Both the position numbers and the translations under genes were made by a program. Below the pieces are notes generated by a model. The model saw only the letters and a program-made list of their open reading frames with translations. It was not told the DNA's origin and ran no database searches. A DNA stretch of 64,000 nucleotides from the NCBI GenBank assembly GCA_026936325.1, contig JAPTHN010000004.1:49131289-49195288 (forward strand), given 5' to 3'. Positions 11,066 through 23,925 of this stretch are shown here, piece by piece. Position 1 is the stretch's first letter; every line of letters begins with the position of its first letter. Source of the stretch: Platynereis dumerilii. Lineage: Eukaryota; Annelida; Polychaeta; Phyllodocida; Nereididae.

Positions 11066-12121
11066 AGGATCTGCAATTGGAAACCCAAAACACTATTACT
11101 AACACCCTCCCAGCCTATAAGAGTGCTTCGAGTAAACTGAATTTTAAAAATCATGGAAATTGATGGAATTTCAACCATGGACGTTCCATGGAGTATATTA
11201 TGTTCACTGCTGACACTGTACCACAATATCGTGAATAACTCGGAGCGTAATTTTTACTGAATCGATTATATGTTATCAATGTCACAAAATACGTGAAACA
11301 GACAAGGACATATCATGCACCGCAGCGGGCATCAAATGACGGCATATTGGACAAGACACACAAAATGGCGGAGGTTTTGGCAAGATCAAAAAACATCGAT
11401 GGACTAAATCAGGCAGGTGGCCAACTATCCTTGACTTCACAGTAAATGTCACAATATGTGGTAATGGAAGGTTTGATTTACTTGACATAAGTGACATGCC
11501 CAATCAACCAAAGTAACTTGATATGTTGTTTATACGTCACAGTGGAGGCTATTGGCCCGCTTTGTTGCCGGTGTTGCTGGTAACTGGGTCATGATTCAAA
11601 ACATCGAAAAAGCTCATGAAGGCCTGTGGCAAACGCCCTCCATTTATTATTAAATTTGAGAAGTTGTGGATCGCTGCACATTCATTGTATCTTAAAGAAG
11701 AAAACAGGCCTTATTTTACTAATTCTAGGAACAAATTAGTCATTATATATATATATTCAAAACTATTAGTGACTCTCTATTTCAATTTTGTCACGCGAAA
11801 TTGGCGCAAATATGATTTTCCCTTTTTCATCTGACTGCCCCTGCCGCCCGCAATTCCTTCTGGCACCCCTGATTACAAATTTGCTCCAAAAACTTGGCAG
11901 AAAGACTAAATGTTTATTAATATCTGCCAGGCTCAAGGATATTTCCAATAAATGGATTCCAAACCCGACCATTTACAACAAGAGCAATACAGGTCTGAGC
12001 AGTGCCGATCAGTTGTCTTTTTTTCTGACCACAGTCACAGTGCACTTGCTCACTGACTGCCTATTTTGGCCTGGCCAATATTTCAAACCTTCAATGACAG
12101 TATTAAAGTAAGTTCACTAAG
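11066..12121. other. Intergenic, no gene recognised
   Basis: Unique-looking sequence between the nested elements and the inverted R1 copy. Frames at 11616-11834 and 11788-12111 overlap in different phases, have no domain and no splice context. Nothing further is supported. Confidence 0.4.
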
Positions 12122-12345
12122 TAGGCCCTATAGGTTATTCACCACGGGAGAGGGAATAGATATGATTTATCACCCGAGGGCTTTGGCATATTCGCGACCC
12201 CATCCTGAATAACCGAGACAAACTTCAAAGAGTCTGACATGAGACGATAAGGACAACAATGAATATATGAGAATTATCGCCCTGAAATACCGGTATGCGA
12301 TTGGCTGACAGAGGTGTTGAATGGTATAATTTCAGTAATTTGTGA
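12122..12345 (-). repeat. Dispersed repeat R1, inverted copy
   Basis: The reverse strand starts ACCATTCAACACCTCTGTCA and ends with CTCCCGTGGTGAATAACC, matching the copies at 34866-35095 and 35580-35806 end to end. Divergence is moderate. No coding. Confidence 0.75.
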
Positions 12346-12765
12346 TTAAATAAAATTTATGTCGCACAAATCATCAGTAATCCATTCAGACTGATTTAGT
12401 CATCCACAAGTTCCTGAAACAGAAAAATTAACTATTCGTTAGCTTCAGATGAATGGGTCTAATGAAGATAATTAATTATGCCTATTATTAATGGGTTTGC
12501 CTAAGGCACAGCATTATCACTTGCATAAAGTTGCAATACATTGCCCGATGTTGCAAAATTGCACTAACTGAGGCATGCTGAATATTGGGAACATCATCAA
12601 ATCAAATAGGACTAATTGGCATATTAATGGCTTAAATCGTATTGTTATAAAACAATTACATAACGTTAGGAACTGTTAGAAGTAGTGACAAACCACACCT
12701 TTGATTAATAATATATAAATTAAACAAACAGGTGATTCCCCATGTTCCATCCAGCACCTGCCATG

Positions 12766-12795
12766 ATGATGTCACACCACGTGGTGTTACGTCAT
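12766..12795. promoter_or_regulatory. 30-bp palindrome with E-box and CRE-like halves
   Basis: Near-perfect dyad centred at 12780/12781: a central CCACGTGG (E-box/G-box core CACGTG) flanked at equal distance by GATGTCAC and TTACGTCAT. It lies about 150 bp upstream of a candidate 5' exon donor for gene A. Known biology: CACGTG binds bHLH/bZIP factors and TGACGTCA-like sites bind CREB/ATF. Promoter function here is inferred. Confidence 0.45.
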
Positions 12796-12829
12796 TGATT
12801 TCTGCGCGCAAAAATCTTTCCTCCAGTCC

Positions 12830-12949
12830 TGGAGAGTCACTTGTCTGGAAAGCTGTGCACTGTGGATGCTTCAGATCCTGACAGTGTTTGGATGGGTGGA
12901 AATTGAAGTGTCAGCTGCATCTATACTAGATCATCAATAATTCTACCAG
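12830..12949 (+). other. Candidate non-coding first exon of gene A
   Basis: The sequence ends in a good donor, CTACCAG followed by GTGAGAAC (12950), and gene A's first coding exon starts at a splice acceptor (TTTCAG before 15345), so an upstream untranslated exon must exist. This is the best candidate in view because it follows the palindrome at 12766-12795. Its 5' end is not defined, and another exon could be used. Confidence 0.35.
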
Positions 12950-13204
12950 GTGAGAACTTGTAAACTTGATTTTTACCCTTTTCTTGGTGATGGTATTTCA
13001 AAGTACAACTTCTGGTCAATTTGTGAATGAAATTAGGATCTTACCTTTCATGTGTTTTAATTTAAAAGTTCCCAATTTAAGCCCTGAAAACATAATTTTT
13101 ATTGATTTAATACTTTTGAAATGTAAAACCCAAAATACAATGCTGAATTTATATTTAGATATATGTTTTTTATATGAATTTTTAAATTTAACACTAGAAT
13201 TATT

Positions 13205-13981
13205 CAATAGGCCAGTGCTTTGCTGGACTGCCCTTCACATTGCTGGGACGGTCACATTGACCGAGTGGTACAAAAGGCAAACAGGATGCTGGGTTTTGTT
13301 AAGAGGAATCTACAGATCGGCAACAAAGACACCAAGGCAAATGCATACAAAACCCTTGTAAGGTCAAACCTTGAATACTGTGCATCCATCTGGAGCCCAC
13401 ACACCATCAATGCCACTAAGAAGATTGAAGCAGTGCAGCGTAGGGCAGCCCGTTTCTGCACAAACAGATACAGAAATCAGTCGAGTGTCACCGACATGTT
13501 ACATCAATTAAAATGGGACACTCTTGAAAATAGACGCTCAAAAATCCAACTAACAATTTTCTATAAAATAGTCCACAACCTCATAGATGTTAGTGCCTCT
13601 GATTATCTGATACCACAAAATAGAAATACCAGGTCAAATCATAAATTTAAATTCCAAATACCATCTTCTAAAACCAACATATTCAAATTCAGCTTTTTCC
13701 CACGCACCATCCGCTCCTGGAATAACGTACCTGCCAGCATTGCTGAGAGTCCCAACTTACCATCTTTTAAACAGGGGCTCAGCAAACTTAAAAACATACC
13801 ATAACCAAACCAAATTTTTTTTTTTCCCCATTGTATTTGTTTATTTCATACTGTCACCTCTTCATCTTTTAACTATCACTTTTTCCTCCTCTACACCTGC
13901 ATCCAAGCGAGCTCAAGGGAGGCATAATGGTCAAGCTTGACCGCGCCCCCTAAACTACATAGACATAGACATAGACATTAG
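13205..13981 (+). mobile_element. 5'-truncated CR1/Jockey-type LINE 3' end
   Basis: The frame at 13220-13804 encodes the region downstream of the reverse transcriptase palm in CR1/Jockey-like LINEs. Visible family words are LVRSNLEYCASIWSP, KIEAVQRRAARF, a central TIFYKIVH and FFPRTIRSWNNVP. The EN domain and catalytic RT core are absent, as expected from 5' truncation. The 3' end carries a short ACATAG repeat tail (about 13957-13980) instead of poly-A, typical of CR1-like elements. The remaining frame is open, suggesting a fairly young copy. It lies in the putative first intron of gene A, same strand. Confidence 0.85.
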
Positions 13982-14936
13982 AATAAATCGAAATATAATA
14001 GAGTAAGTTAGACCAAAGTTATCCCAATATTAAAATAAGTTTCAAATGAATATTGTGTAGGCCAACTTCGGTGAAGTTCAGTCCATGTCCCATGAGGAAA
14101 TAAATGAATTGATAATGAAGAGGCATTTTTGGAAAACAAGGAGAAAACTGTGAAATACATAAAACACACAAATAAACTGACATTTTAAAGAAATGGTAAC
14201 TGAGAAAGCAGTTACGGTTTCAGTGTATGAGTGACATGAGTTGTTTGACTATCACACCTATTCGATGATTTTGGTCAGCATTGTCAGCTGACAATTAATA
14301 ACTGTTTTTTGGTGGAGCACAAGTCTCCCTTGCCTTTCTCTGTGTGTATCAATCATTTTGATAAGATTGGGCATAAATGGACAGTGATAGGACTATTGTT
14401 GAAGATCTACCCATTGGACTACAGTTACTTAAAACTTCAGATAAACTGGGATTACCATGGATATGTCTGAATTTTGAAACTAATACAGTTTATATGATTT
14501 GATGGTTTAACTTTCTTTTTGACCCAACGATTTTCGACAGTCAATGTAAGTCGAAAAGGAGTGCCACAATTCAACTGCTATGCATGGTATTACCTTGTTA
14601 TTCCATATTTATAAGCATATGATAGTGAATCTACTGCATTTTCTTATTTAACCTTTTAAAGACCTTCTATTGGTTTATAAGATTTTATAAGTGTGTCAGT
14701 TGACTATGGCTATGGGACAAGTCAGAGTAACAATTGATATCCAAGTTGTGCGGTGTTCCACCAATATGGGCCAACACTGATTTTCCGGTGCGTGTCTTCG
14801 AAAGTCTGTGAAATCATCCACTATTCTCCCTGTTAAAGTAATATTTAAATCATATTTTAACCTAACTTTTATAATTTTATAGAGGTAACCTAATCTTCTT
14901 ACTGGTTTTGGTGTTTTATCACAAATTTAAACACAT
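13982..14936. other. Putative intron 1 of gene A, no feature
   Basis: AT-rich intronic or intergenic sequence between the LINE remnant and a MITE relic. No reading frame, repeat end or RNA structure stands out. Confidence 0.4.
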
Positions 14937-15293
14937 TTTTGAGGAATGTGGGATAACATTGGCTGCCAATTTTCTCTGCTATACTCAGAGTTAGGTATGG
15001 GTCAAAGTCTTTGATAAGTAAGTGAAACACAGGCCAATGTTATTTCAATGGGAAAGGGGGTTCACTCACTTAACTAAGATTTTGACCCTTATGTAACTGG
15101 TGGTAGAACAAAGAAAATTGGCAGCTATTTGTATAGTGTCCCACCATGAGCCTGAAACATCATCCTTTATGACCCCATATGTTTTCATCTAATCGGATGA
15201 CATCCTTGCTACCACAAGCAGTTTAGTTTAGGATTTTTGTATTGACCCAATGGCAAAACATCACCTGTTTCACTACTTAAAGGCAGGACTGTA
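14937..15293. mobile_element. Partial Tc1-like MITE T1 relic
   Basis: Shares GGTATGGGTCAAAGTCTTTG, ATAAGTAAGTGAAAC and the terminal AGGCAGGACTGTA with the full copy at 39081-39576. The left half is missing or unrecognisable. It ends about 50 bp before the gene A exon that bears the start codon. Confidence 0.7.
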
Positions 15294-15351
15294 TATAATT
15301 CTGACATTTCTTATCCTCACAATTTGCTTCTTGGTATATTTCAGAATCAAT

Positions 15352-18300
15352 ATGAGGCAGTACGTTTGGACTTTCTTGATGGCAGTCACTGTTGCGGATT
15401 ACCATTACGGTAGGTTAACCTGATTGAGAGACATTCTGGGCATTTGCCAAATTGGAGACGGTTTGTCTGAAAGCTCATGCTACCGGTGCTGAAAGGGTAT
15501 TGGCTTTGTTAATTGCTTGTAATGATGAAGTTTCTAAAGAAGGCACTTTGGCATTTTGACAATTGAGGTACAATATGTACAGGGATGACAAAAGTATTAT
15601 TACACTTTTCTGCTGTGGAGAATTTAGGATTTTTGAAAACAATTGTTCTGATTGATCAATGATCAGAACATTGTTGCCCCTACAAATGACTATGTTGAGA
15701 AACTGTTAAAAACTCATGCCACAGCATTGTCCTGGGTAGAGCAGCAGCAGAAAATTGTGGGGCCTTTACAACACATGATTGAGCCTTACTCAAATTTGAT
15801 ATACCAGCTGATATAGTAAGTGTGTCTTTTGAGACAATTAAGGATTAGGGATTAGCAGAGAATAATTTATTGGAGGAATACCTGTCTACAGTTGGACCGC
15901 TGTTACATTGCCACTTCTTTTTCCAGCCTTGGCAGATCAGAACATATGCTGTCATGTGTTGCCACCTAGTGACTAGTGTGCTATTCCACGAGCTCCTGCA
16001 AGCGGTCCACATCATTTCATTCTGAGGAACACACACAATTTTGTCTGGAAGAAACTGGGGCTGTTTCTGAGTGTGTTGATGTCCTTGTCTACTTCCTTAG
16101 AGGATGTGATTGCCGAGTCTGACTCTGGTATACATCAATGTTGAGTAGAAATTTTGTGAATGTGCAATGAAATTGGAACTACATGTATTTCTTGGGACAG
16201 CAATGCTGTAGCATACAAAATCAACTTTTGTGCCAGGTGGCAGCAGCATGCAGTTCTCATTTTCACCAGACTGGGAGGAATACTTTAAAGCAAATTTTTT
16301 TTTCTGACATCACTAAATTTTAACCCATTTGCATGCAAATTCAAGCTGTATGAATAATTTTGTCTCTGACTGTATACATATATATGTCAGGACTGGTCAT
16401 AATTTGTCTCTGGTCAAACACATTGATTATTTTCATTGTTGTGTAAGTTGTTTTTCAAAGCACAGATAGGTTGCATCCCCACCCTTGGGCTATTCCTGTA
16501 CATCAAAGGGTGACCCATTGGACATCCGATACCCTGGATCAGATTGCTAATAGAATTTTCAATACTTTTTACACCGTAAGCCAGCTGCGAAACCACCGCT
16601 ATTGACTACTGATCGAGGTTTCTAACATGTAGGCCTATGGCTTTTAATTGTTAAATGATGATGTGTGATACCCATATCACTATGAGATGATCAGGCAAGC
16701 GACTAGTCGAGATTTGCTCAAAATTGGTGGCAAACCCTAGAAGTCATTTTCATACAAATATGATGTGCTTTGAGCTTTTATCAACAAGACTCCTCCCTAT
16801 CCCCAACAGTCACTGAAAAAGCAGGATGTCAAATAAGTGACAGCTTTGGTAACTGGTTTGTCCATTTCCAAAATAGACCCTTATTAGGTGTCATGACCCT
16901 CACTAAAGAAAGCCTTTGGAGCAAATCAACAAGATTAAGGTTGATAGAATATAAGTTATAACATATTGTACATAGAATTATCATGTCTACATGTATAACT
17001 TTTATTTTCAGACAAATTGCGAGACAAGTGTGCCTGGCGTTCTCGCTTAAATTCTTACGGAAAAGCATGGATTGAACAATCACGTCCTCTGCCACCAGGG
17101 AGACTGGTCTCGCTCTCTGTCAGATTTTGTGAGAACAGAAAAACAACCTTACAATTATGGGACGAAACTGGCGAAAAAGAAGAAAGAAAATTGGTTTGGC
17201 AACATACAGTGTATCCTACTGAATTACTTGGAACTTACACTGAGGTAAAATGCTATAATATGTTTACAAGAACTTTGTGAAGACCTTCAAGTTATTCAAG
17301 TCAGAAGCTAACAATACAGATATTCATATTTTGTAATATCACTAAATATTTAGCTTACAGCGCTGTCTGTAAGTAAGTAAAACATGGTGACGTTTTGCCA
17401 TTGGGTCAATGCTAAACATCCTCAACTATACTGCTTGTGGAGGCAAGGATGCTCATCCAATGAGAAGAAAACATACGGGGCTATAAAGGGCGATATTATT
17501 TGAGGCAATTACAAGCCACGACAATATTCAGTATTGAATCCTGTGGCTCCACCCATACAGATACAGATACAGATGTTGGATACAAATGGCTGCCTATTTT
17601 CTTTGCTCCACGAAAAGTTATATATGGGTCAAAATCTTTGATAACATTGACCTTGTGTTTCACCTATCAAAGACTTTGACCCATACTTTTACCTCGGAGT
17701 ACAGTAAAGGAGATTGGCAGCCATTGTTATGCGCGCACATGCCTCAAATGTGGATATGTTTTCATGTCATCGGACGAAAATTCATGCTTCCACAAGCACT
17801 TTGATTGAGGGTATTCAGCATTGACCCAATGACAAAATATCCATATAACTGATATGGGTTATCATAAAAGCTTACATGCTTTTCCTCATTACAGATTAGT
17901 ATCAACCAATCAGCAGTGCCAGTGATGGTGACGTCATCAACACGTTTTGGTTGTTATTCTACAGACAATGGAATGATCCCATTGTTCTCAAGGTTCCTAA
18001 ATGGAATGAAGTTTGCCACAATCAGCAGTAAAGAGAACGGACCGTTTGCGGTTGATGAAAAATACATGTTTAGTGAATTGACGACGCCCGTCTATTTTGA
18101 CATCATTGTTTGTACAGAAAACGGTATGAAATTTTACGCTATACTGGTACTACTGGTAGTTCTATTTTGAGAAAAGCCATATTTTAAAAACCTGCCTGCT
18201 CATTATAGTAGCAATTAACTGTGGGAAAATACTGGTTTGGCAAAGTGTTGATCAGATATGGAAGACAAAGGCCTGGCCCTGTACAATTTAATGCTTCCTG

Positions 18301-21300
18301 TCGCTGTTATAATGTATTTGATAATATGATGAATAGGCAAATTAATGATCTTATACCTTTAAATCTGACCTATCTTTTGGCTGAAATTCAATTTTGATTT
18401 CTGTATACAAGATTAACAAAATGGGGCTAAATAAAAAAAAATTGGTTTCTTTTTTTTTTTTACCCTAGGTTGTTCCAATGCAACCCGGGAGGACTATATG
18501 AGTGAAGGTAATTATTGAAATCTTCAGCTTTCCTTAATGTTTTGCAAAATTTTAGGCATTTTATCTGATTTTTCTTAATGAACTGCAATATTTGCTGTAA
18601 TTAACTTATACCCTTTTTACCATTTCTGCAAAATCCGAATGCAGTTGTGGATCGTTGCGATGCTTCAAATTTGCAAAGGACTTCAGGGCGCCCTCTGTTG
18701 GAAATGCACATGAGCGCCCCCAGTGGGATTATCCGAGCACTAGAAATGGTCATCTGCGGTGTTATGCCTTTCTTCATTCAAGTGTGGAGACCGGTCCAAA
18801 GTTCCAACAATTTGGTTTACCAACTGGTTTGGCAGAAACATATCACATGCCTGCCCGGGAGGAGCAATGGAAGAATTGTGCAGGTGAGGTTCCAAACTTT
18901 TAACTCAAGGTGAACTTCAAGATATTTTCTGTGAATAAAACTTTTTAGTGATATGAAGGCATACCCAGTGGCAGATCCATGGGATGCCTAGGGGGCTAGA
19001 CAACTGAGATGGAAATTACATATTGAAGAAAATATGGAGCAATGCGGGCCCACGAATGCCGAAATGAAATTATTAATAAATGTTTTCAAAAACCAGTTTT
19101 TTTGGCAAAAACAATCATTTTTGCCATTAGAAAAGTCAAAATCTGCATTTTGCATACATGCGTAAGATATTATGCCAGGCCTGTTTAACACATGATGGCA
19201 TTTATTAACAAAATTGAATACCAGCATATCTATAGTCACTACCTCTGCACAGAGTGCATCTTATAGGGAATATACAATGATTGTATATTTATGCTGAGAC
19301 TGGATGATAAATCAATATTCATTAAAGTTTCCATAACTCATTTGTGTGTTTCTCATCTCTGACTCTGATCTTCCTAAGGAATTTCAACCACATTCTCATT
19401 TGAATCTTGACAGATAACCCTGGAGCCTGAAGAATACTTTTACTGTCGTCCAGAATACAGAATTGGTCTTCACGTAGAATACGGGGATTTCGCAGTCCCT
19501 GTTCCGACAAGATTTACACTTAATCCAAACATCGCCATGGCAATGGACCGTTCCCAGAATGTATTCGGAGGTTTATCAGCTGGGTTTTTACCGATCTGTA
19601 AAAATATGTCGTTTGATGATCTCGCCATTCCTACAGAATTCAAGTTGCGGTTGTGCAATTCAAAAGGTAAGATGGAAATTCCTGTACACAAGATGATACT
19701 AGCAGGCTCTATGGAACTACCTTCTCACACTTTAAGCAAATATTTCTGCGCATTGACAATTTTTTTTTCTCCATTTTTTATATCAATGTGCTAAAATCTA
19801 GGATATTTTATATTTTCCAACAACAACCCACTTGACTTCACATTCTGAAGATTCTAATTTTAGTTTATATCTTAAAGATCTGGATACAGAGGTCTAAGGA
19901 CCTGATTCCAGAATAGCTACCAGGTACTAAACTAAACTAAACTGTTCTGCAGAACAGGCAAATATCATGGAAGATGGAGTTGATTAGGGTCTACTTAGCA
20001 TTCAGTAGATTATAAATATATGACAATGATGAGTCAGATAGCCAGATAGATAAACAGACAGACAGGTAGGTGTATGGTTGTCAAATCAGGGCCCAATCTT
20101 TCCATGTATGGCCCATCTGTTTACAACTGTGACATTTTCCAAATGTATCTCGACAGTTACTTATTTGTCCAGCCGCAATGATGCACCAACGATGCACCAT
20201 CGGTATAATGTTTTCTGGCAAGCATCATCCATTTCAGGTCAATCAAGTCATCAATATTTTATGAGTCCTTATGGCTCAATTAACCTATGACATTCTTGTA
20301 TATTTATGGACACTTATTGGATACTTGACTGCAAATCAAGCATCATAAGGAGATTGCACTTATTAGAACCTTATTAAGAGGTTGAGTTAGCCGGTCTTTG
20401 CCCCCATTAAAATATATAGTGTGTTTTTATCAGTATTTCTGACATGATTAGTCGATGTTGTAAGCCTATTTATATGTACATTTGAATTATCTTCCTCACT
20501 TGAAAACTATAGCCTAGATTTATCTCAAAAAGTTAGTGAAGTCCACAGCTTTCACTAAGTTACATGTATGAAGAAAGCAATCAAAGTGAAAATGGTAAAA
20601 AAAGAGAGTATTCTTTTTAATATCTATTTCATTTGTAATATGATAGGTTGGATGGAAAATGTTTCTGTGACGAGGCCTACTTTCTTACTTTAAAAAAAAA
20701 TATTTCTTACAATTTGTATTTGCACTAACGCACAACTACAAATTTCTTAAGGTGTCACTGCATCTATACCTGCATTTCCTTCACTCCACTGTACTAGTCA
20801 GTTGTACTGCAGTTGTACTGCTGTTGTACTGCAGTTGTGCTGCAGGCCAGGCTCATAACTTTTTGTAAACATGTACCTACTCCCGAACTGTGAATTATTT
20901 CTATGATATGTCGGCCTGCAACGGATGAGGGTCTGAGATTGATAATTTCTTTCAATTAGAACATTTATAAAGACTCAATAGGAGTATTTATGTATGTTAA
21001 TCTTCAAGGATTTCATGTTTTTGCCAAATAAAAGGTGCAATGCACTAAAGTGCAGCAGATAATCTCTCTATTCGAATGTACGTCATCATACTAGCAATCT
21101 TGACATTGGTTTCTGTTTTATGTTTGTTGCCCTATTAAATCCTTGTGTTGAACTGGAGGTTTACATAAGATATTATTGTACTGACTCAGCAGATTTCAGT
21201 CAGGCTGTTTGGACAAGTCGCAGACAGACTGACTCCAGTATACAATACATCAATTATATATTTATGTATGTATATTCATATGTATGTATATTCATATATT

Positions 21301-23853
21301 TATGTATCTGCAATGTTCATAAAATGCAGAAGCAATGCGAGTTACTGAAGGCAATTGCATCTTTCTTTTTGTCTTTCTTCTTTTCACAATACAGTAATTT
21401 CTGTATTAAAAGCACATCCCTTAATAAAAGCCCACCCCCTCCACAGAGAACCAATTTTTATCAAAATTCCATCAAGATATGACTTTATCCAAAATTTTCT
21501 TGCAAAAGATATTAATCGCCCATTTCATCATTACATCTGCCAACTGGGCCCCTACTACAAACACTAGTGGTTGGTTAGTTAATTTCATTGGTTTAGCCAG
21601 CTGATTCTTTTCTAATACATAGTCTGTTCTATCATTTTGCAGATTGTTCCATATCTACAGAAATGGACCACATGGAATCTCACAAAGAATTAACTGAATC
21701 TCAGACAGATTCAATGGAATCGCAATCAGACTTTATTGAATCTTCTTCAACGTTGAAAGATCGAACTGATGAAATAGAGTATCTGGAATATTTGGAGTCA
21801 TTGGAGTTGTATTCATGTAATCCTACTACTACCACTTCAACTACTGTTGCTATGACAACAGCCATGACAACAATGTTGACAACAGAAGAACCGGTTGCAT
21901 CATCAATGACAACATCAATAATGGATGACGCAATAACAATGACAAATGCCTCAATGTTATTGTCTGAAAATTCAACATTGTTGTTAGATGGCACAGCAAT
22001 AATGAAAAAAGAAGGATCACCTGATTATTTTGATGACATTGTTGCGTCAGCAAATGCTGCAACAACATCAACAAATTTAACAAATTTGGAAATCAATTCG
22101 ACATCAACATTGTCAAATAATTCAACAGCATCAATGAACTCAATTTTAACAGAAAAAGAGATCATGTCAACAACCCAGACAACAATTTCAATGACTTCAC
22201 AAACAACAACAAAAATACCTACCACAACATTGACAACATCTACTACGACACCAAGGAGAGTCACAACACCTAAACGAAGGGAGCAGGTGAGATTTCAAAA
22301 TCAAAATTACAGTTTGTCACTTCAAGCAGAGGACAGACGTTTGGCCAGATACCTCAGCATTTAGTCAGCAACCACAAGCCCCACTGGAAAAATAGAAATA
22401 CCTATGTATAGCTTAGCTCTGTTGTAATATGAATATCACAATTCCGTTATGTTTTGGTGCTGTTTTCGTTCGACACAAATAATTTGCCAATTTATGAAAA
22501 TGGCAGTCCAATTTCGCACAATGCTGACATTTTGTATGCTTCCAATCTGACACACAATGGGCAGTGATGTCACAAAAGTTGCACCGCAGCACCACTCCAG
22601 ACTTAGCAGAACCATCAATCTCATTCAACACAGTGTTGATTTTTACGGACTGTACAAACTGTGCTGAATTTCTCTCACAAGGCTTGAAGTGACAAACTGT
22701 ACGCAATTATTTATCCTTCTACTCAACTGTAGAAATATTGAAGTTAAAGAATTCATTTTAAAAAACGGTGTTCTTGTGAGCCTTAACTGTTTTATTCAAA
22801 CATTATTTCTTAGCACAAATATTACAGTTTTGCAATGACCTGAATGTTTTTAATTTTCCACTTCAGACACAGCCGCCTGCTCAAGCTGCCAAACAGAATG
22901 CAGACAGTAAGTATCATAACATTAATATCAGTGGTCGAAATAGGCCCTATTATTTAAGGGGGTCTCTCAGTTGCAAGGCCCAAAGGGTTGAAGCCCTTTT
23001 AGCCAGGCCAAACTGCGTACGGCCAGACGCGCCCTGAAGCTGAAACGTTTTTGACCTCTAAAAAAGAATACTGGGCATTTAAAGAATGTTTTGCTCAAAA
23101 ATTAGTTCTGAAAACAATCTTGCTGATGTATGTAAATCACAAGAGGTTGTTGTATGACATTGTATGCTGATTAGGCTTTACTTGCTGCCTCATGCTTATG
23201 CCTCCATATGCATTCAGTATTTGGGGGGGGGGGGGGGTTTTCAGGACCCCCTCTGGGTCCTTCTGAAAAATGTATTTGAGGGGGTCACAGGAGCATTTGG
23301 ATCAGGACCCCCTTGACCCCTACCCTTATTTCGAACACTGAACATTATTTTTATTATTTTCTTGTGTTTATAATGCAAACAATGCTGAAGCAATAATTTA
23401 GGTCTATGGTGTCAGGTCAAGTCCAGTCCAGTTTGACTGTAGACAAGCCAGATAGATCTGGAAGATTATCGTCTTGTAGTCCCATAATTGATCCAATTTT
23501 GGAATGATACTACTTTTCTCTGCCTTGTAGGGTTTAGTATAGAAGAGGTATTTCTAGATACATAGTTTTCCAATGTTGGCTGTCTAAGTGGTCAAAACAT
23601 GCACTTCATAGTACAAAGATGCCAAATGTTTGGCATGAAGCACAATATTTTTAAAAGATCCACACATATTCCAGGAACATGATTTTACCCTATTTTCGAG
23701 GTTTCCATGGCAACGGATTTGCTAAAATACATTAAATTGCATTTCCTGTCATATCTTTTCGTTTCAGGTTCCGCCAGTGGAAAGAAAACAGGAATATTGT
23801 TGGCGTTTTATATGACATGGTTTTCCATTCATCTTTCCGTAATGATACTCTGA
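15352..23853 (+). CDS. Gene A: GPI-anchored-type surface protein with duplicated orphan module
   Basis: Nine coding exons: 15352-15409, 17012-17244, 17895-18123, 18469-18507, 18645-18883, 19414-19666, 21643-22286, 22867-22906, 23768-23853. All have GT-AG borders and compatible phases, giving 606 aa. Residues 1-17 are a signal peptide (MRQYVWTFLMAVTVA). Residues about 20-173 (exons 2-3) and 187-350 (exons 5-6) are two copies of a Cys-containing module; each is coded by two exons with the same phases (1-0, then 0-1) and ends in a C-x(n)-CS pattern. Residues 351-565 are an acidic then Thr/Ser-rich stalk with N-glycosylation sites. The C-terminus is a Ser/Gly/Lys stretch followed by a hydrophobic tail that stops without a cytoplasmic part, fitting a GPI signal. 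The module is not assigned to a named family. Function unknown; extracellular and membrane-attached is likely. Confidence 0.8.
17358..17843. mobile_element. Tc1-like MITE T1, diverged copy in gene A intron 2
   Basis: Begins CAGCGCTGTCTGTAAGTAAG and contains TATCAAAGACTTTGACCCAT and GCATTGACCCAATG, matching the copy at 39081-39576 in internal inverted order. The right terminus is eroded. A short frame at 17586-17804 lies entirely inside it and is not a gene. Confidence 0.75.
20799..20847. repeat. Short tandem repeat of CAGTTGTACTG
   Basis: About four or five imperfect 11-14-bp units (GTTGTACTGCA and variants such as GCTGTTGTACTG, GTTGTGCTGCA) in gene A intron 6. No further function is seen. 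Confidence 0.7.
21643..22286 (+). CDS. Gene A exon 7: acidic and mucin-like stalk
   Basis: The longest exon of gene A. It codes 215 residues: first an acidic segment with repeated MES and ESQ words and no hydrophobic core, then a Thr/Ser-rich stretch with runs such as PTTTTSTTVAMTT and TTTLTTSTTTP. Several N-x-S/T sites are present (NAS, NST, NLT, NNS). Composition predicts a heavily O-glycosylated extended stalk that lifts the two amino-terminal modules from the membrane. It ends in a basic PRRVTTPKRREQ segment at a phase-0 donor. The repetitive codons (ACA, TCA, ATG, AAT) explain the open frames on the opposite strand. Confidence 0.8.
22929..23338. mobile_element. hAT-like MITE in gene A intron 8
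   Basis: Left end CAGTGGTCGAAATAGG and right end CCTTATTTCGAACACTG are inverted repeats. The interior carries long G tracts (23223-23237) and C-rich sequence. Flanks share AACATTA-type sequence, but an exact 8-bp duplication is not clear. No coding. Confidence 0.7.
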
Positions 23854-23925
23854 CTGCGATGACTCAACATTTTTGTAATCTGTACTTAAATATAAAAGCA
23901 ATGAACATTGTTATATATATCAAAA

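Noticed and set aside
13220-13804. 194-codon frame as a host gene
   Set aside because: The sequence words are those of a LINE polymerase C-terminus, followed by a LINE-type 3' tail.
18655-18903. Second open frame across gene A exon 5, with Cys and aromatic residues, suggesting dual coding
   Set aside because: It cannot join exon 4 in phase, and the other frame continues the module pattern and links exons 4 and 6 without a break.
21701-22264. Val-rich reverse-strand frames opposite the gene A stalk exon
   Set aside because: Produced by ACA/TCA/ATG codon repetition of the Thr-rich coding strand.
22413-22706. 97-codon reverse frame with several Cys/His
   Set aside because: Lies within gene A intron 7 with no splice partners or clear domain; Cys/His spacing fits no known finger convincingly.
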